A program made the position numbers and the translations under genes. 42,585 nucleotides of DNA from Massilia sp. YIM B02443 (lineage in GTDB: Bacteria; Pseudomonadota; Gammaproteobacteria; Burkholderiales; Burkholderiaceae_D), in NCBI RefSeq assembly GCF_030411955.1, contig NZ_JASNRA010000034.1, forward strand, positions 933-43,517, written 5' to 3'. Positions 1 to 8,208 of this stretch are shown here, in pieces (positions within the stretch are counted from its first letter, which is position 1; each line of letters opens with the position of its first letter). The notes under the pieces were generated by a model. It worked only from the letters and a program-made list of their open reading frames with translations, was not told the origin of the DNA and searched no databases.

Positions 1-1
1 A

Positions 2-28
2 TCCGAAAAGTGAACACGAGCTGAGCAC
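2..28. repeat. dispersed CCGAAAAGTG repeat, left copy
   Basis: A 27-bp sequence beginning TCCGAAAAGTGAACACGAGC. Its reverse complement recurs at 986-1012 with one mismatch, so the two copies bracket the unknown gene at 257-784 as an inverted pair. Related direct copies lie at 855-877 and 1030-1045, and a further inverted one at 1062-1082. A more degenerate relative may sit near 104-126. The family is not a known transposon end that I can name; REP-like or MITE-like is an inference. Confidence 0.6.
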
Positions 29-256
29 ATGACAGCTGCGACAGGCGGTTGGCGTGCTCGCACGGCAGAGTTCCTGTCCGCTGTTCGGATCAGACCCGCT
101 TCTTGGAAAGTAGACACAGACTCAGCAAACGGCGATTTAGCTGGGTTATACCCGCAAGGAATTGACTAAGAGCAAGTCTCATGACAATCTCGGTCCGTTA
201 TCCTGTCAAGCCGGTTCGACTCACCAACTTGTCACCCGCCCATGGAGCAGACCACT

Positions 257-784
257 ATGTCCCGCATCGATTCCGCCAATCCCTACCGCGTGCAAGGCAA
301 CATCATGTCCATGGCCGAGCTGGCGAAGAACAAGCCAGGCTTCGCCGTGCAGGCCACCCCCGAGCAGATCGAAGAGCTTGCATTGCATGATCAGCAGGTG
401 GCCGCGCGCCAGGCCGCGGTCGCGCAGTATGCGGCCGAACATCCCGATCAGATCTACGCCCAGGTGGTAGCGCAAGGCAAGGTCGTCGCAACGGTGTATG
501 ACTCCGGCATCACGGTCGTTACCCATAATGCACCTGGGCTGACGCTGAGCGAAAACGGGGACGGCCTTGCGCTTGCGAAAACCCGGCTCGCCGAACTCAT
601 GCAGGCTATTCCGGGCAAAGCGATCTACAGCGGTTTCACGGCGCCGCCGATGCCGCCCTCTTCGAACATTCCGGAATCGGCCTTGCCAGCCGTGACTGCG
701 CGCGACCTGGTCGAGATGGCGCGGCAGATGGACTGGCAGCTGGCCCGCGCGCGCATGGCAATTGACCAGCCTGCAGGTGACTGA
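257..784 (+). CDS. hypothetical protein, 175 aa
   Basis: I do not recognise this protein. The start at 257 is preferred over the in-frame ATG at 242 because GGAG at 244-247 lies nine bases upstream of it, while nothing resembling a ribosome site precedes 242. The product is soluble, with no signal peptide or membrane segment and only one Trp. A helical Ala/Gln-rich stretch (residues about 25-60) is followed by a beta-like segment around VVATVYDSGITVV, then a Pro-rich linker and a terminal helix. Codon use is GC-rich, like the chromosome. It stands alone: no same-strand neighbour follows, and repeats of one family flank it on both sides (2-28, 855-877, 986-1012), so it may be a small accessory cassette. 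That it is a real gene is likely from length, frame and ribosome site; its function is unknown. Confidence 0.6.
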   Translation: MSRIDSANPYRVQGNIMSMAELAKNKPGFAVQATPEQIEELALHDQQVAARQAAVAQYAAEHPDQIYAQVVAQGKVVATVYDSGITVVTHNAPGLTLSENGDGLALAKTRLAELMQAIPGKAIYSGFTAPPMPPSSNIPESALPAVTARDLVEMARQMDWQLARARMAIDQPAGD

Positions 785-1096
785 ACGGCAGTTGACCGCG
801 CCTGGCGATCCGGGACCGATCCGGGGTCAGGACCGATCCCAGGTCCGGGTCAGGTCCGAAAAGTGTACACCAGCTCAACGATGGTGAGGTGGAAACGCGG
901 ACCCCGCCATCGCCAACGCGACTGAAATACCCAATGTACCGATGTTGTAACTCGGGGTCTGTCTACCAGGATGGTCGCGAGCCTAGTGCTCAGCTCGTGT
1001 CCACTTTTCGGACCTGACACCTAGGAGACAAGTGGACACGAGCTCGGCAATAGTAACTGTTCAGCCCGCGTCCACTTTTCGGCACTGACCCTGATT
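785..1096. repeat. gene-free repeat tract
   Basis: This 312-bp stretch holds no credible gene. It contains a tandem GGACCGATCC duplication (813-822 and 830-839), a direct CCGAAAAGTG-family copy at 855-877, an inverted copy at 986-1012, a truncated direct copy at 1030-1045 and another inverted copy at 1062-1082. The segments 992-1006 and 1030-1044 are a perfect 15-bp inverted repeat (AGCTCGTGTCCACTT and its complement) around a 23-nt loop. It could form a long stem just past the stop codon of the minus-strand gene at 1097, but has no U-tract. Confidence 0.6.
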
Positions 1097-2092
1097 TTAT
1101 TCGGCGGGCATCGGCGGTGCGAGTTCGGGCGGGATGGTGTAGGTGAAGCTTTTGGGGTCGAACATCACCTTCCACTTGCGCGCCTCGACCGGCTGGCCGT
1201 CTTCCAGGCCGCCGGCCGTGACCGTGATCGGCACCGGGATGCCGCCGTTCACCACGCCCATGCGGTAGGTCCAGCGGCGCTTGTCGCAGCGCAGCGGTTC
1301 CTCGGCTTCCTCGATGTCCTCGCCTTCGATGTCGGGGGTGGTGGTGGTGTTGTAGATGTCCCAGGCGGCCTTCGCTTCGGCACAGGGTATACCGGGGTCG
1401 AAGTCGCGCGAGGCCATGAATTCGCCCAGCAGGGCGATGCCGTCGTTGTGCGGGGCCAGCACGTTGTTCATGACGGTGACCGGGGCGATGCCGGCGTCGG
1501 CGCCGGTCTGGGTCTTGATCACCCAGCCCCACAGCCTGTCGCTGAGCGCCTCGAAGTACACCTGTTCCGGGCGCACCGCGACCGTCGACGCGTAGCGCAC
1601 CTGCATGCTCGACTGGGTCAGGTTGCCGTCGTGCGGCGTCGTCGGGCGCACGTAGAAGGCGCCGAACAGGGCGTTGTCGCTGCCGTCGACGGCGACACCG
1701 CTGGCGACGAAATACAGCTCGTCGCCGGCCGGGTCATCCGGGATTTTTGTTTGCTGGACCACCCGCATCAGGTAAGTGACGTTGCTGTCGTCGACGTAGA
1801 CCCAGCCCTTCCTGGCTGCCGAATACTTGCCGTAGGTCTCGGACATGACGTTGTCGATCACGGCCGCTTCGTCGATCTCGACCCGCGGCGGCGGCGCTTC
1901 GGTCGTCGCATGCCGGTAGACGCCGACCGCGAGCAGTACCAGCGTCACCAGGCCAAACGCGGCCAGCAGGTACAGCAGCGCCTTGAGCCAGCGCCGGCGC
2001 AGCCGCCGGCCGTGGGTTGGCGCGGGTGCGGGCTGCGGGTCCGGTTGCGCCGGCGGTTCGGTTGCGGGGATCGGTTCTTTTACATCGTCCAT
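1097..2092 (-). CDS. membrane-anchored hypothetical protein, 331 aa
   Basis: Function unknown. The N-terminus is a Pro/Ala-rich cytoplasmic leader (residues 1-28). An Arg-rich patch (RRLRRRW) and a single hydrophobic helix (about 37-60) follow, so the remaining 270 residues should lie in the periplasm by the positive-inside rule. That region contains a segment with VYVDD/NVTYLMRVV, a beta-rich middle and two cysteines (about residues 236 and 269) that could form a disulfide. An acidic run (EGEDIEEAEE) precedes the second cysteine. No enzyme motif is visible. The next minus-strand gene upstream is pncB, 94 bp away, so co-transcription is possible but not obvious. The start at 2092 gives a complete leader, but no strong ribosome site was seen. 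Confidence 0.7.
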   Translation of the reverse strand: MDDVKEPIPATEPPAQPDPQPAPAPTHGRRLRRRWLKALLYLLAAFGLVTLVLLAVGVYRHATTEAPPPRVEIDEAAVIDNVMSETYGKYSAARKGWVYVDDSNVTYLMRVVQQTKIPDDPAGDELYFVASGVAVDGSDNALFGAFYVRPTTPHDGNLTQSSMQVRYASTVAVRPEQVYFEALSDRLWGWVIKTQTGADAGIAPVTVMNNVLAPHNDGIALLGEFMASRDFDPGIPCAEAKAAWDIYNTTTTPDIEGEDIEEAEEPLRCDKRRWTYRMGVVNGGIPVPITVTAGGLEDGQPVEARKWKVMFDPKSFTYTIPPELAPPMPAE

Positions 2093-2186
2093 CGTTCACC
2101 ACGTCAAGGAATCAATTACCAATAGTTACCGATTCTACATGACGGATGCGGTCGCCGAAGAGCGGCCCCGGGGGGTCGTGCCCGCT

Positions 2187-3374
2187 TTATGCCGGGTGGT
2201 TGAACACCTGGCGCAGGTAGGCGATGAAGGTGGTGTCGGTGCTCTGCGCCTTGCTCGGTTCGTCGGACAGCTTGGCCACCGGCTGGCCATTGCAGCGCGT
2301 CAGCTTCATGACGATGTTCAGCGCCGGATACGGCGTGTCGTTGGTGAGCTTGGTGCCGATGCCGAAGCCGGTCATCACCCGGTCGGCAAAATGACGATAC
2401 AGCGCCAGGGCCTTGGGCACGGTCAGCGCGTCCGAGAACACGAGGCGCTTGGTGCGGGCGTCGATGCGCAGCTTGACGTAGTGCGCCAGCGCCTTTTCGC
2501 CCCACACGACCGGATCGCCCGAGTCGTGGCGCAGGCCGTCGAACAGCTTGGCGAAGTACAGGTCGAAGTCGGACAGGAAGGCGTCCATGCCGACCACGTC
2601 GGTCAGCGCGGTGCCGAGGTCGCCGCGGTATTCCTGCACCCAGTCTTCGAGCGCCGACTTCTGGAAGTCGCGCAGGCGGGTGCCGAAGGCCTGGTGCGCC
2701 TGCAGGTATTCGTGGGCCATGGTGCCGATCGGCGTCATCCTGAATTTATAGGCCAGGTAGACGTTCGAGGTGCCCTTGAAGTACTGCGGCAGCTCGCGCG
2801 CCATGGTCTGCACCACTTCGTCGTGCCACTCGCCCGAGAAGCGGCGGCGCACGCCGAAGTCGAAGAACTCGAACGGATTGGCGCGCGCCGGCTCGTCGCC
2901 GAAGGCGCGCAGCTCGTCGATCTTCTGCTGCAGGCGCACGCGCGCTTCGCTGATCGCGGCCTGCCCGTCGAAGCGGCGGAAATACAGCTCGTTGACGATG
3001 TACAGCACGAAGATCTCGAAGCCCATCACGTGCACCAGCGGACCGGCGGCGCGGATGCGCAGGTGCGGGCCGTCGGTGGTGACCTCGATGAACTTGCGCT
3101 GGAAGCGGAACAGGGTCAGGAAGTCGGCGAAGTCGCTCTTGATGAAGCGCAGGCCGCGCAGGTAGGCCACTTCGTCCTCGGTGAACATCATGCTGCACAG
3201 GTGGTCGAGCTCGCGCTCGATGTCGTCCTTCAGTTCGGCCAGCGGATAGGCCGGCTCGTTGCGGCAGCGGAATTCGTATTCGCCGGTGGCGCCGGGGTGG
3301 CTGTGCAGCAGCGCCTGCCACATCGTGAACTTGTAGAGGTCGGTTTCGAGCAGGCTGCGGACGACAGGTTTCAT
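2187..3374 (-). CDS. pncB: nicotinate phosphoribosyltransferase
   Basis: Converts nicotinate and PRPP (with ATP) to nicotinate mononucleotide in the NAD salvage (Preiss-Handler) pathway, in the cytosol. The 395-residue product has the family length. Residues 11-20 (TDLYKFTMWQ) are the hallmark N-terminal motif. GTMAHE at 217-222 carries His221, the histidine phosphorylated in this family. LRHDSGDP and FGIGTKLTND form the phosphoribosyl-binding end. The open frame runs 19 codons further upstream, but the start at 3374 (MKPVVRSLLE) matches the family N-terminus and has a GGAG ribosome site (CTGGAGTCCTG) just before it. Neighbours on the same strand are unrelated, so it is probably monocistronic. 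Confidence 0.96.
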   Translation of the reverse strand: MKPVVRSLLETDLYKFTMWQALLHSHPGATGEYEFRCRNEPAYPLAELKDDIERELDHLCSMMFTEDEVAYLRGLRFIKSDFADFLTLFRFQRKFIEVTTDGPHLRIRAAGPLVHVMGFEIFVLYIVNELYFRRFDGQAAISEARVRLQQKIDELRAFGDEPARANPFEFFDFGVRRRFSGEWHDEVVQTMARELPQYFKGTSNVYLAYKFRMTPIGTMAHEYLQAHQAFGTRLRDFQKSALEDWVQEYRGDLGTALTDVVGMDAFLSDFDLYFAKLFDGLRHDSGDPVVWGEKALAHYVKLRIDARTKRLVFSDALTVPKALALYRHFADRVMTGFGIGTKLTNDTPYPALNIVMKLTRCNGQPVAKLSDEPSKAQSTDTTFIAYLRQVFNHPA

Positions 3375-3472
3375 CAGGACTCCAGGTGGCGGACGAGGTG
3401 GCGGACGAGTGGCAGCCCAAGCGCCGCCCACGCACGCTGCGCGGGCGGTGCGGCGTCACGCGCCGGTCGCGT

Positions 3473-3979
3473 TCAGGCAGCCGCGGCCTTGCGGCTGCGG
3501 CGCTTCGGCGCCAGCATGGTGCCGGTGCAGCCGGGCGTGCCGCAGCGGCAGGCGAACAGCTTCTTCAGCGCGGGCGTGTGGCGCTCGTCGTAGATCAGGG
3601 CGTAATTGTAGTTCAGCTCCTCGCCGGCGTCGATGTTGCGCATGGCGTGGATGTAAACCTTGCCTTCGTCCTCGAACGCTTCGCAGTTGGGCGAGCACGC
3701 GTGGTTGATCCAGCGTGCATCGTTGCCGCGCCGGCCGCCGTCGATCACGCGGCCGTCGGCCAGGGTGAAATAGAAGGTGTGGTTGATCGGGCCGCCGGCC
3801 TTGGCGGCGCGCTCGGTGGCCTTGTCCCAGCTGATGCGCTCGCCCTTGTACTCGATAATGCGTTCGCCGGCCGGGATCGGCCGCAGGGCGAAGACGCCGT
3901 TGCCGTGGACGGGGGAGCGGCGCACCTCGATCATCGGGTTGGCGTCTTGGGCTTGGGTGGAGCGCTTGGTGGTGGTCAT
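3473..3979 (-). CDS. SET domain-containing protein-lysine methyltransferase
   Basis: A compact 168-residue SET-domain protein, predicted to move a methyl group from S-adenosylmethionine to lysine on a protein. The motifs are intact: HGNGVFA (25-31) for SAM binding, NHACSPNC (92-99), GEELNYNY (119-126) with the catalytic-type Tyr, and a post-SET cluster CRCGTPGC (144-151) that would bind zinc together with the Cys of the NHACSPNC motif. The C-terminus is Lys/Arg/Ala-rich. The start is uncertain: ATG codons at 4018 and 3934 are in frame and none has a good ribosome site; 3979 keeps the SET domain whole and avoids overlap with the neighbour. SET proteins in bacteria are often thought to come from eukaryotes, and the substrate cannot be read from sequence. 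pncB lies downstream and an acyl-CoA synthetase upstream, on the same strand. Confidence 0.85.
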   Translation of the reverse strand: MTTTKRSTQAQDANPMIEVRRSPVHGNGVFALRPIPAGERIIEYKGERISWDKATERAAKAGGPINHTFYFTLADGRVIDGGRRGNDARWINHACSPNCEAFEDEGKVYIHAMRNIDAGEELNYNYALIYDERHTPALKKLFACRCGTPGCTGTMLAPKRRSRKAAAA

Positions 3980-4082
3980 CGCGTGCGGGCGGAGGTCGAT
4001 TGTTGATAGGTTGTCCATTATGGAGCCTATCACAACGGCGGGGCCGCACATTAGCGGGCGGACGCGCCGTGCTCGTCTCAGC

Positions 4083-5777
4083 TCATGCCGCAAAATCCTC
4101 TTCGCGGTATTCGACCTGCCCAGCCGCATCGCCTGCAATCGCGCCCCCAGCGCGCCCCACTTCCTCGCGCCGCAACTCGACCCGCCTGATCTTGCCCGAG
4201 ATGGTCTTCGGCAGCTCGCGGAACTCGATGCGGCGGATGCGCAGGTACGGCGCCAGCCGCGCGCGCGTGAACGCGAACAGTTCGGCCGCCATCTCGCGGC
4301 TCGGTTCGACCCCGGCGCGCAGGGTGACGAAGGCCTTCGGCACCGACAGCCGCACCGGATCGGGCGTGGGCACGATCGCCGCTTCCAGCACGCTTTCGTG
4401 CTCGATCAGCACGCTTTCGAGCTCGAACGGGCTGATGCGGTAGTCGGACGACTTGAACACGTCGTCGTTGCGGCCGACGTAGAAGTAATAGCCGTCAGCA
4501 TCGACCGTCGCCGTGTCGCCGGTGTGGTAGTACCCGGCCCGCATCACCTCGCGCGTCTTCTCTTCGTTGCCGTCGTATCCCGACATCAGGCCGATCGGGC
4601 GCGCAGCGAGTTCCACCGAGATTTCTCCCTCTTGAGCGGGCGCATCGTCGATATCGAGCAGCGCGATGCGGTAGCCGGGCAGCGGGCGCCCCATCGAGCC
4701 GGGCTTGACCGGCTGGCCGGGCGAGTTCCCGATCTGGCAGGTGGATTCGGACTGGCCGAAGCCGTCGCGGATGCGGATGCCCCAGGCGCGCTCGACCTGC
4801 TCGATCACCTCCGGATTGAGCGGTTCGCCGGCGCCGACCAGTTCACGCAGGCGCGGCTTCCAGGCGCGCAGGTCTTCCTTGATCAGCATGCGCCACACGG
4901 TGGGCGGCGCGCACAGCGAGGTCACGCCGCAGCGCACGATCGTATCCAGCACCGATCTGGCCGCGAAGCGCTCGTAGTTGTAGACGAACACGGTAGCGCC
5001 GGCATTCCAGGGCGCGAAGAAGCAACTCCAGGCATGCTTGGCCCAGCCCGGCGAGCTGATGTTCCAGTGGACGTCGCCCGGCTGCAGGCCGATCCAGTAC
5101 ATGGTCGACAGGTGGCCGACCGGATAGCTCTGGTGGGTGTGCAGCACCAGCTTCGGTTTGGCGGTGGTGCCGGAAGTGAAGTACAGCAGCAGCGGGTCGC
5201 TGGCCTGCGTCACGCCTTCGGGCACGAACACGCTGGCCACGCCGTGACTGTCGTCGTAGTCGTGCCAGCCGGGCGCGGCGCCGCCGACGGCGATGCGGGT
5301 GAAGCCGGACGCCATGCCGTCGAACTTGTGCGCTTCCGAGACTTGCGCCACGACGTGCTTCACCTGACCACGTTCGAGGCGGTCGGCCAGGTCGGCGCCG
5401 GAGAGCAGCATCGTGGTCGGCACCAGCACGGCGCCGAGCTTGATCCCGGCCAGCATGATTTCCCATAGCTCGACCCGGTTCGGCAGCATCAGCAGCACCC
5501 GGTCGCCGCGCCGCACGCCGCAGTTGCGCAGGTACTCGGCCACCTGGTCTGAACGCGCCGCCATGTCGGCGTACGAGATCTTGCGCTCGCTGCCGTCTTC
5601 CTCCACCACCCATAGCGCGGGGGTATGGTTGTCCCTGGCCTGGTGGTCGAAGTAGTCGATGGCCCAGTTGAAGGTGTCGAGTTCGGGGCGCCGGTAGTCA
5701 CGCCAGGCGGTGTCGTAGTCGAGGCGGTGCTGCTGGAGGAAGTCGCGCGCCTGCAGGAAGCGCTGGGTTGGCGTCAT
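4083..5777 (-). CDS. AMP-dependent acyl-CoA synthetase (ACSM/acetyl-CoA synthetase-like)
   Basis: Activates a carboxylic acid to its acyl-CoA through an acyl-adenylate. The 564-residue protein shows the ANL-superfamily motifs in order: phosphate-binding YFTSGTTAKPK (199-209), DGFGQSES (338-345), YHTGD (417-421) and the hinge region around GRND (435-438). The C-terminal KTISGKIRR carries the adenylation lysine K529. Overall features (QSES motif, SSPGWAKHAWS) resemble medium-chain or propionate/butyrate-type synthetases rather than Acs itself; the substrate is not resolvable here. It starts 176 bp after the stop of the formate dehydrogenase operon on the same strand, with a hairpin in between, so it is probably a separate transcript. 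Confidence 0.92.
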   Translation of the reverse strand: MTPTQRFLQARDFLQQHRLDYDTAWRDYRRPELDTFNWAIDYFDHQARDNHTPALWVVEEDGSERKISYADMAARSDQVAEYLRNCGVRRGDRVLLMLPNRVELWEIMLAGIKLGAVLVPTTMLLSGADLADRLERGQVKHVVAQVSEAHKFDGMASGFTRIAVGGAAPGWHDYDDSHGVASVFVPEGVTQASDPLLLYFTSGTTAKPKLVLHTHQSYPVGHLSTMYWIGLQPGDVHWNISSPGWAKHAWSCFFAPWNAGATVFVYNYERFAARSVLDTIVRCGVTSLCAPPTVWRMLIKEDLRAWKPRLRELVGAGEPLNPEVIEQVERAWGIRIRDGFGQSESTCQIGNSPGQPVKPGSMGRPLPGYRIALLDIDDAPAQEGEISVELAARPIGLMSGYDGNEEKTREVMRAGYYHTGDTATVDADGYYFYVGRNDDVFKSSDYRISPFELESVLIEHESVLEAAIVPTPDPVRLSVPKAFVTLRAGVEPSREMAAELFAFTRARLAPYLRIRRIEFRELPKTISGKIRRVELRREEVGRAGGAIAGDAAGQVEYREEDFAA

Positions 5778-5918
5778 GGGGTGTCTCCTGTCGCTGTGGA
5801 TGAATCGCGAACGGCAGGGTGCACCGGCGGGCGCCCCGGCCTTTGTCTTGTCGCTGCAGATCTCTGCTGCGCTGTCGCGACCATTCTGCCACCGTTTCGA
5901 CGGCCGCGCGAGGTTTCA

Positions 5919-5940
5919 GGCCAGGCGCGACGGCCTGGCC
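5919..5940 (-). terminator. hairpin after the formate dehydrogenase operon
   Basis: GGCCAGGC (5919-5926) pairs with GCCTGGCC (5933-5940) around a six-base loop, just downstream of the polyferredoxin stop codon. A third GGCCTGGCC copy at 5943-5951 allows an alternative fold. There is no clear U-tract on the minus strand, so intrinsic termination is only plausible. Confidence 0.35.
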
Positions 5941-5953
5941 ATGGCCTGGCCGC

Positions 5954-7642
5954 TCAGTTGCGGCTGACCGGCGTCACCCGCATCTCGTCCACCGGCGCCA
6001 TCATGTCGATCACCCGGCAGTCGCCGCACATGCGCAGCCGGTCCGGATTGGCCGCGAACGCCGGGTGCCCGCCCAGGCGGCCCAGCATGTTCTGCACCAT
6101 GTGCAGCGTGCCGAACGGCTTGCTGCAGCGGATGCAGTGGAAGGGCTGCGAGGCGTTCAGCACCACCGCCTTCATGCGCTCGGGCGCGAACGACATGCGC
6201 GGCACCAGGGTGATGGCGTTCTCGGGACAGGTATTGGCGCACAGCCCGCACTGCACGCAGTTCTTCTCGATGAAGCGCAGCTGCGGCTCGCCCTGCCCGT
6301 CCTGCAGCGCATTGGCCGGACACACGCCGACGCAGGACATGCACAGGCTGCAGGTGGCCGGGTTGACCGCCAGCGTGCCGAACGGCGCGCGCGGCGGCAG
6401 GTCGATGTGCTGCGGCTGTTGAGGCGCATGGCGGTGCAGGTGGTCGAGCGCGTAGTCGAGCGTGTTGCGCTTCTCGAGCGCCAGGTGGAAGGTGGCGGGC
6501 GTGGTGCAGCTTGCGCCGCGCGGGGCGTGGCGCAGGGCCAGCGCCAGTTCCTGCGCCGCTTCAGGGCCGGCGCCGCCAGTCTGTACCAGCTGGAAATGCG
6601 GGCCGTCGTAGCCCAGGCCATCGAGCACGGTCTGGGCGATCGTCATCTGTTCGCCCAGGGCGCCGATGTACTGCGGCGCGACGTCGCCGGCGGCCAGGAT
6701 CGCGACCCCGGAGGCGCCGTAGGCCAGCGCCGCCAGCCAGACGTCGATGCCGGTGGCGGCGACGTGGTGCAGTTCGAACGGCAGCACGCGGCCCGGCACC
6801 GCATCGCCCAGTTGCGCCAGCAGTTCGGCGCCGGCCGCGTCGATCAGCAGCAGCACCGGCTGCGCGCCGCCGGCTTCGCGGAAGGCGCGCAGGGCGGCCT
6901 GGATACGCTTGCCGGTGAGCGGCGCCGGCGGATAGGCGTAGCGCATGGCGCCGGTCGGGCACACCGTGCCGCAGGCGCCGCAGCCGGCGCACAGGTAGGG
7001 ATTGACCTTGATCTTGTCGCCGTCGCCGACGATGGCCTTGGCCGAGCAGATGTCGATGCAGGCGTTGCAGGCGTCGATGCCGTTGCGGCTGTGGGCGCAG
7101 ATGCGTTCGTTGTAGTTGAAGTATTTCGGCTTTTCGAAGTCGCCGACCAGGTCGAGCAGCGCCGTCACCGCTGCCGAACGCGCCACGGCGCCGGGGCCGG
7201 GCGCGTGGTAGCCGTGCGGGCTCTGGTGGCTGTCGATCAGGCGTTGCGGGCACAGGTCGAGCACCAGGTCGAACTTGCCGCCACCGACCGGCTGGCCGGG
7301 CGCCTGCCAGCGCGCCTCGAAGGCGCCGAGCCAGCCGGCCAGCGCCACGTTGCGCGCGGCGTGTACTGGATAGATGCGCAGAGTGATGGGCGCGGGGCCA
7401 TCGGGTTCGTCGAGCAGCAGCACCGTCACCGGCAGCGCCGCCGCCAGCTGGTCGGCCAATGGCAGCGCGTCGGCGGCGCTGCCGACGATCAGGGTGCGCC
7501 CGGCCGAGCGGTAGCCGACCGTCATCGCCGGCTCGAAGGTTGGAAAATCGTGGGCAGCGCGCAGTGCGGCCTGGCGCGCCAGCACGTCGCGCGCGTCCTG
7601 CTCGGGGTCGGAGGCGGCGCCGTCGTTGAATCGGATGTTCAT
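5954..7642 (-). CDS. polyferredoxin-like 4Fe-4S protein of the formate dehydrogenase operon
   Basis: A 562-residue cytoplasmic iron-sulfur protein, last gene of the fdh operon. Two bacterial ferredoxin modules are visible. The first has Cys at 192/195/199 and 218/221/224/228, with an extra Cys182. The second has Cys at 431/434/437/441 and 462/465/468/472. A further CxxC pair (503/506 and 539/542) could bind another metal centre. Residues 1-180 and 240-420 contain Rossmann-like alternation but no clear nucleotide motif. Proteins of this type are found beside DUF3305/DUF3306 genes in betaproteobacterial formate dehydrogenase clusters; electron transfer or enzyme maturation is inferred, not shown. 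Its ATG overlaps the stop of the DUF3306 gene in an ATGA, implying translational coupling. Confidence 0.88.
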   Translation of the reverse strand: MNIRFNDGAASDPEQDARDVLARQAALRAAHDFPTFEPAMTVGYRSAGRTLIVGSAADALPLADQLAAALPVTVLLLDEPDGPAPITLRIYPVHAARNVALAGWLGAFEARWQAPGQPVGGGKFDLVLDLCPQRLIDSHQSPHGYHAPGPGAVARSAAVTALLDLVGDFEKPKYFNYNERICAHSRNGIDACNACIDICSAKAIVGDGDKIKVNPYLCAGCGACGTVCPTGAMRYAYPPAPLTGKRIQAALRAFREAGGAQPVLLLIDAAGAELLAQLGDAVPGRVLPFELHHVAATGIDVWLAALAYGASGVAILAAGDVAPQYIGALGEQMTIAQTVLDGLGYDGPHFQLVQTGGAGPEAAQELALALRHAPRGASCTTPATFHLALEKRNTLDYALDHLHRHAPQQPQHIDLPPRAPFGTLAVNPATCSLCMSCVGVCPANALQDGQGEPQLRFIEKNCVQCGLCANTCPENAITLVPRMSFAPERMKAVVLNASQPFHCIRCSKPFGTLHMVQNMLGRLGGHPAFAANPDRLRMCGDCRVIDMMAPVDEMRVTPVSRN

Positions 7643-8208
7643 GGGGTCCCTGGATGTGGTAGTGGTAGCGGCGGCGGCGTGCCGTCCGGGTCATGCGCCT
7701 GTTCCAGCGCCGTTTCCGGTGCAGCGGCGGCGGCGCCCTCCCCGGCTTGCTGGTCCCGCTCGTCGTCGCCGAACAGGCGTGACAGCACGCCCGGGGCGTG
7801 CTTGAGCGAGGCCAGCATCTCGGCGGAGAGCGGCGTGACCTTGTTGTAATCGTCGATATAGATGTCGAGCCCGTCCATCACGTTGAAGTGCGGATCGGCG
7901 AACAGTTTTTTGAGCGCCATGCGCTGCACGGTCTTGTCCACGCCCTGGCCGACGAAGGCCGAGTAGTCGGACTCCCGGGTCAGGCGCGCGACGTCTTCCA
8001 GCGTCGGCGCGGGCCGCGCAGGTTCGTGCTCGCGCGAGGGCGGTTCGCGACCGGGCGGCGCGGCGTCGGCGACAGGCGTAGTTGCAGGCGCAGTTGCAGG
8101 CGCAGGCGCTACGATGGCATCCTCGGCGGCGGCTTCTTCCGGCGCCAGCGACTTGCGGCGCGCCCAGCGGCGCAGGAATCCTTCTTCTGGCATGGTCCCG
8201 GCGCTCAT
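7639..8208 (-). CDS. DUF3306 domain-containing protein
   Basis: A 189-residue protein of unknown function that accompanies formate dehydrogenase. The N-terminus (GFLRRWARRK) is basic, followed by an Ala/Pro/Glu-rich linker. The conserved DUF3306 core then begins near SDYSAFV and includes ALKKLFADPHFNVMDGLD followed by DIYIDDYNK. The C-terminal tail is again low complexity and Pro-rich. The open frame extends upstream to 8394, but the start at 8208 is set by an ATGA overlap with the DUF3305 gene and by the family N-terminus. It is coupled downstream by another ATGA to the polyferredoxin gene. There is no membrane segment. A role in assembling or protecting the dehydrogenase is only inferred from constant linkage. 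Confidence 0.88.
   Translation of the reverse strand: MSAGTMPEEGFLRRWARRKSLAPEEAAAEDAIVAPAPATAPATTPVADAAPPGREPPSREHEPARPAPTLEDVARLTRESDYSAFVGQGVDKTVQRMALKKLFADPHFNVMDGLDIYIDDYNKVTPLSAEMLASLKHAPGVLSRLFGDDERDQQAGEGAAAAAPETALEQAHDPDGTPPPLPLPHPGTP

Noticed and set aside
5819..7849. 676-codon plus-strand frame opposite the polyferredoxin gene
   Set aside because: No domain, Arg/Gln/His-rich; the minus strand carries clear ferredoxin motifs.
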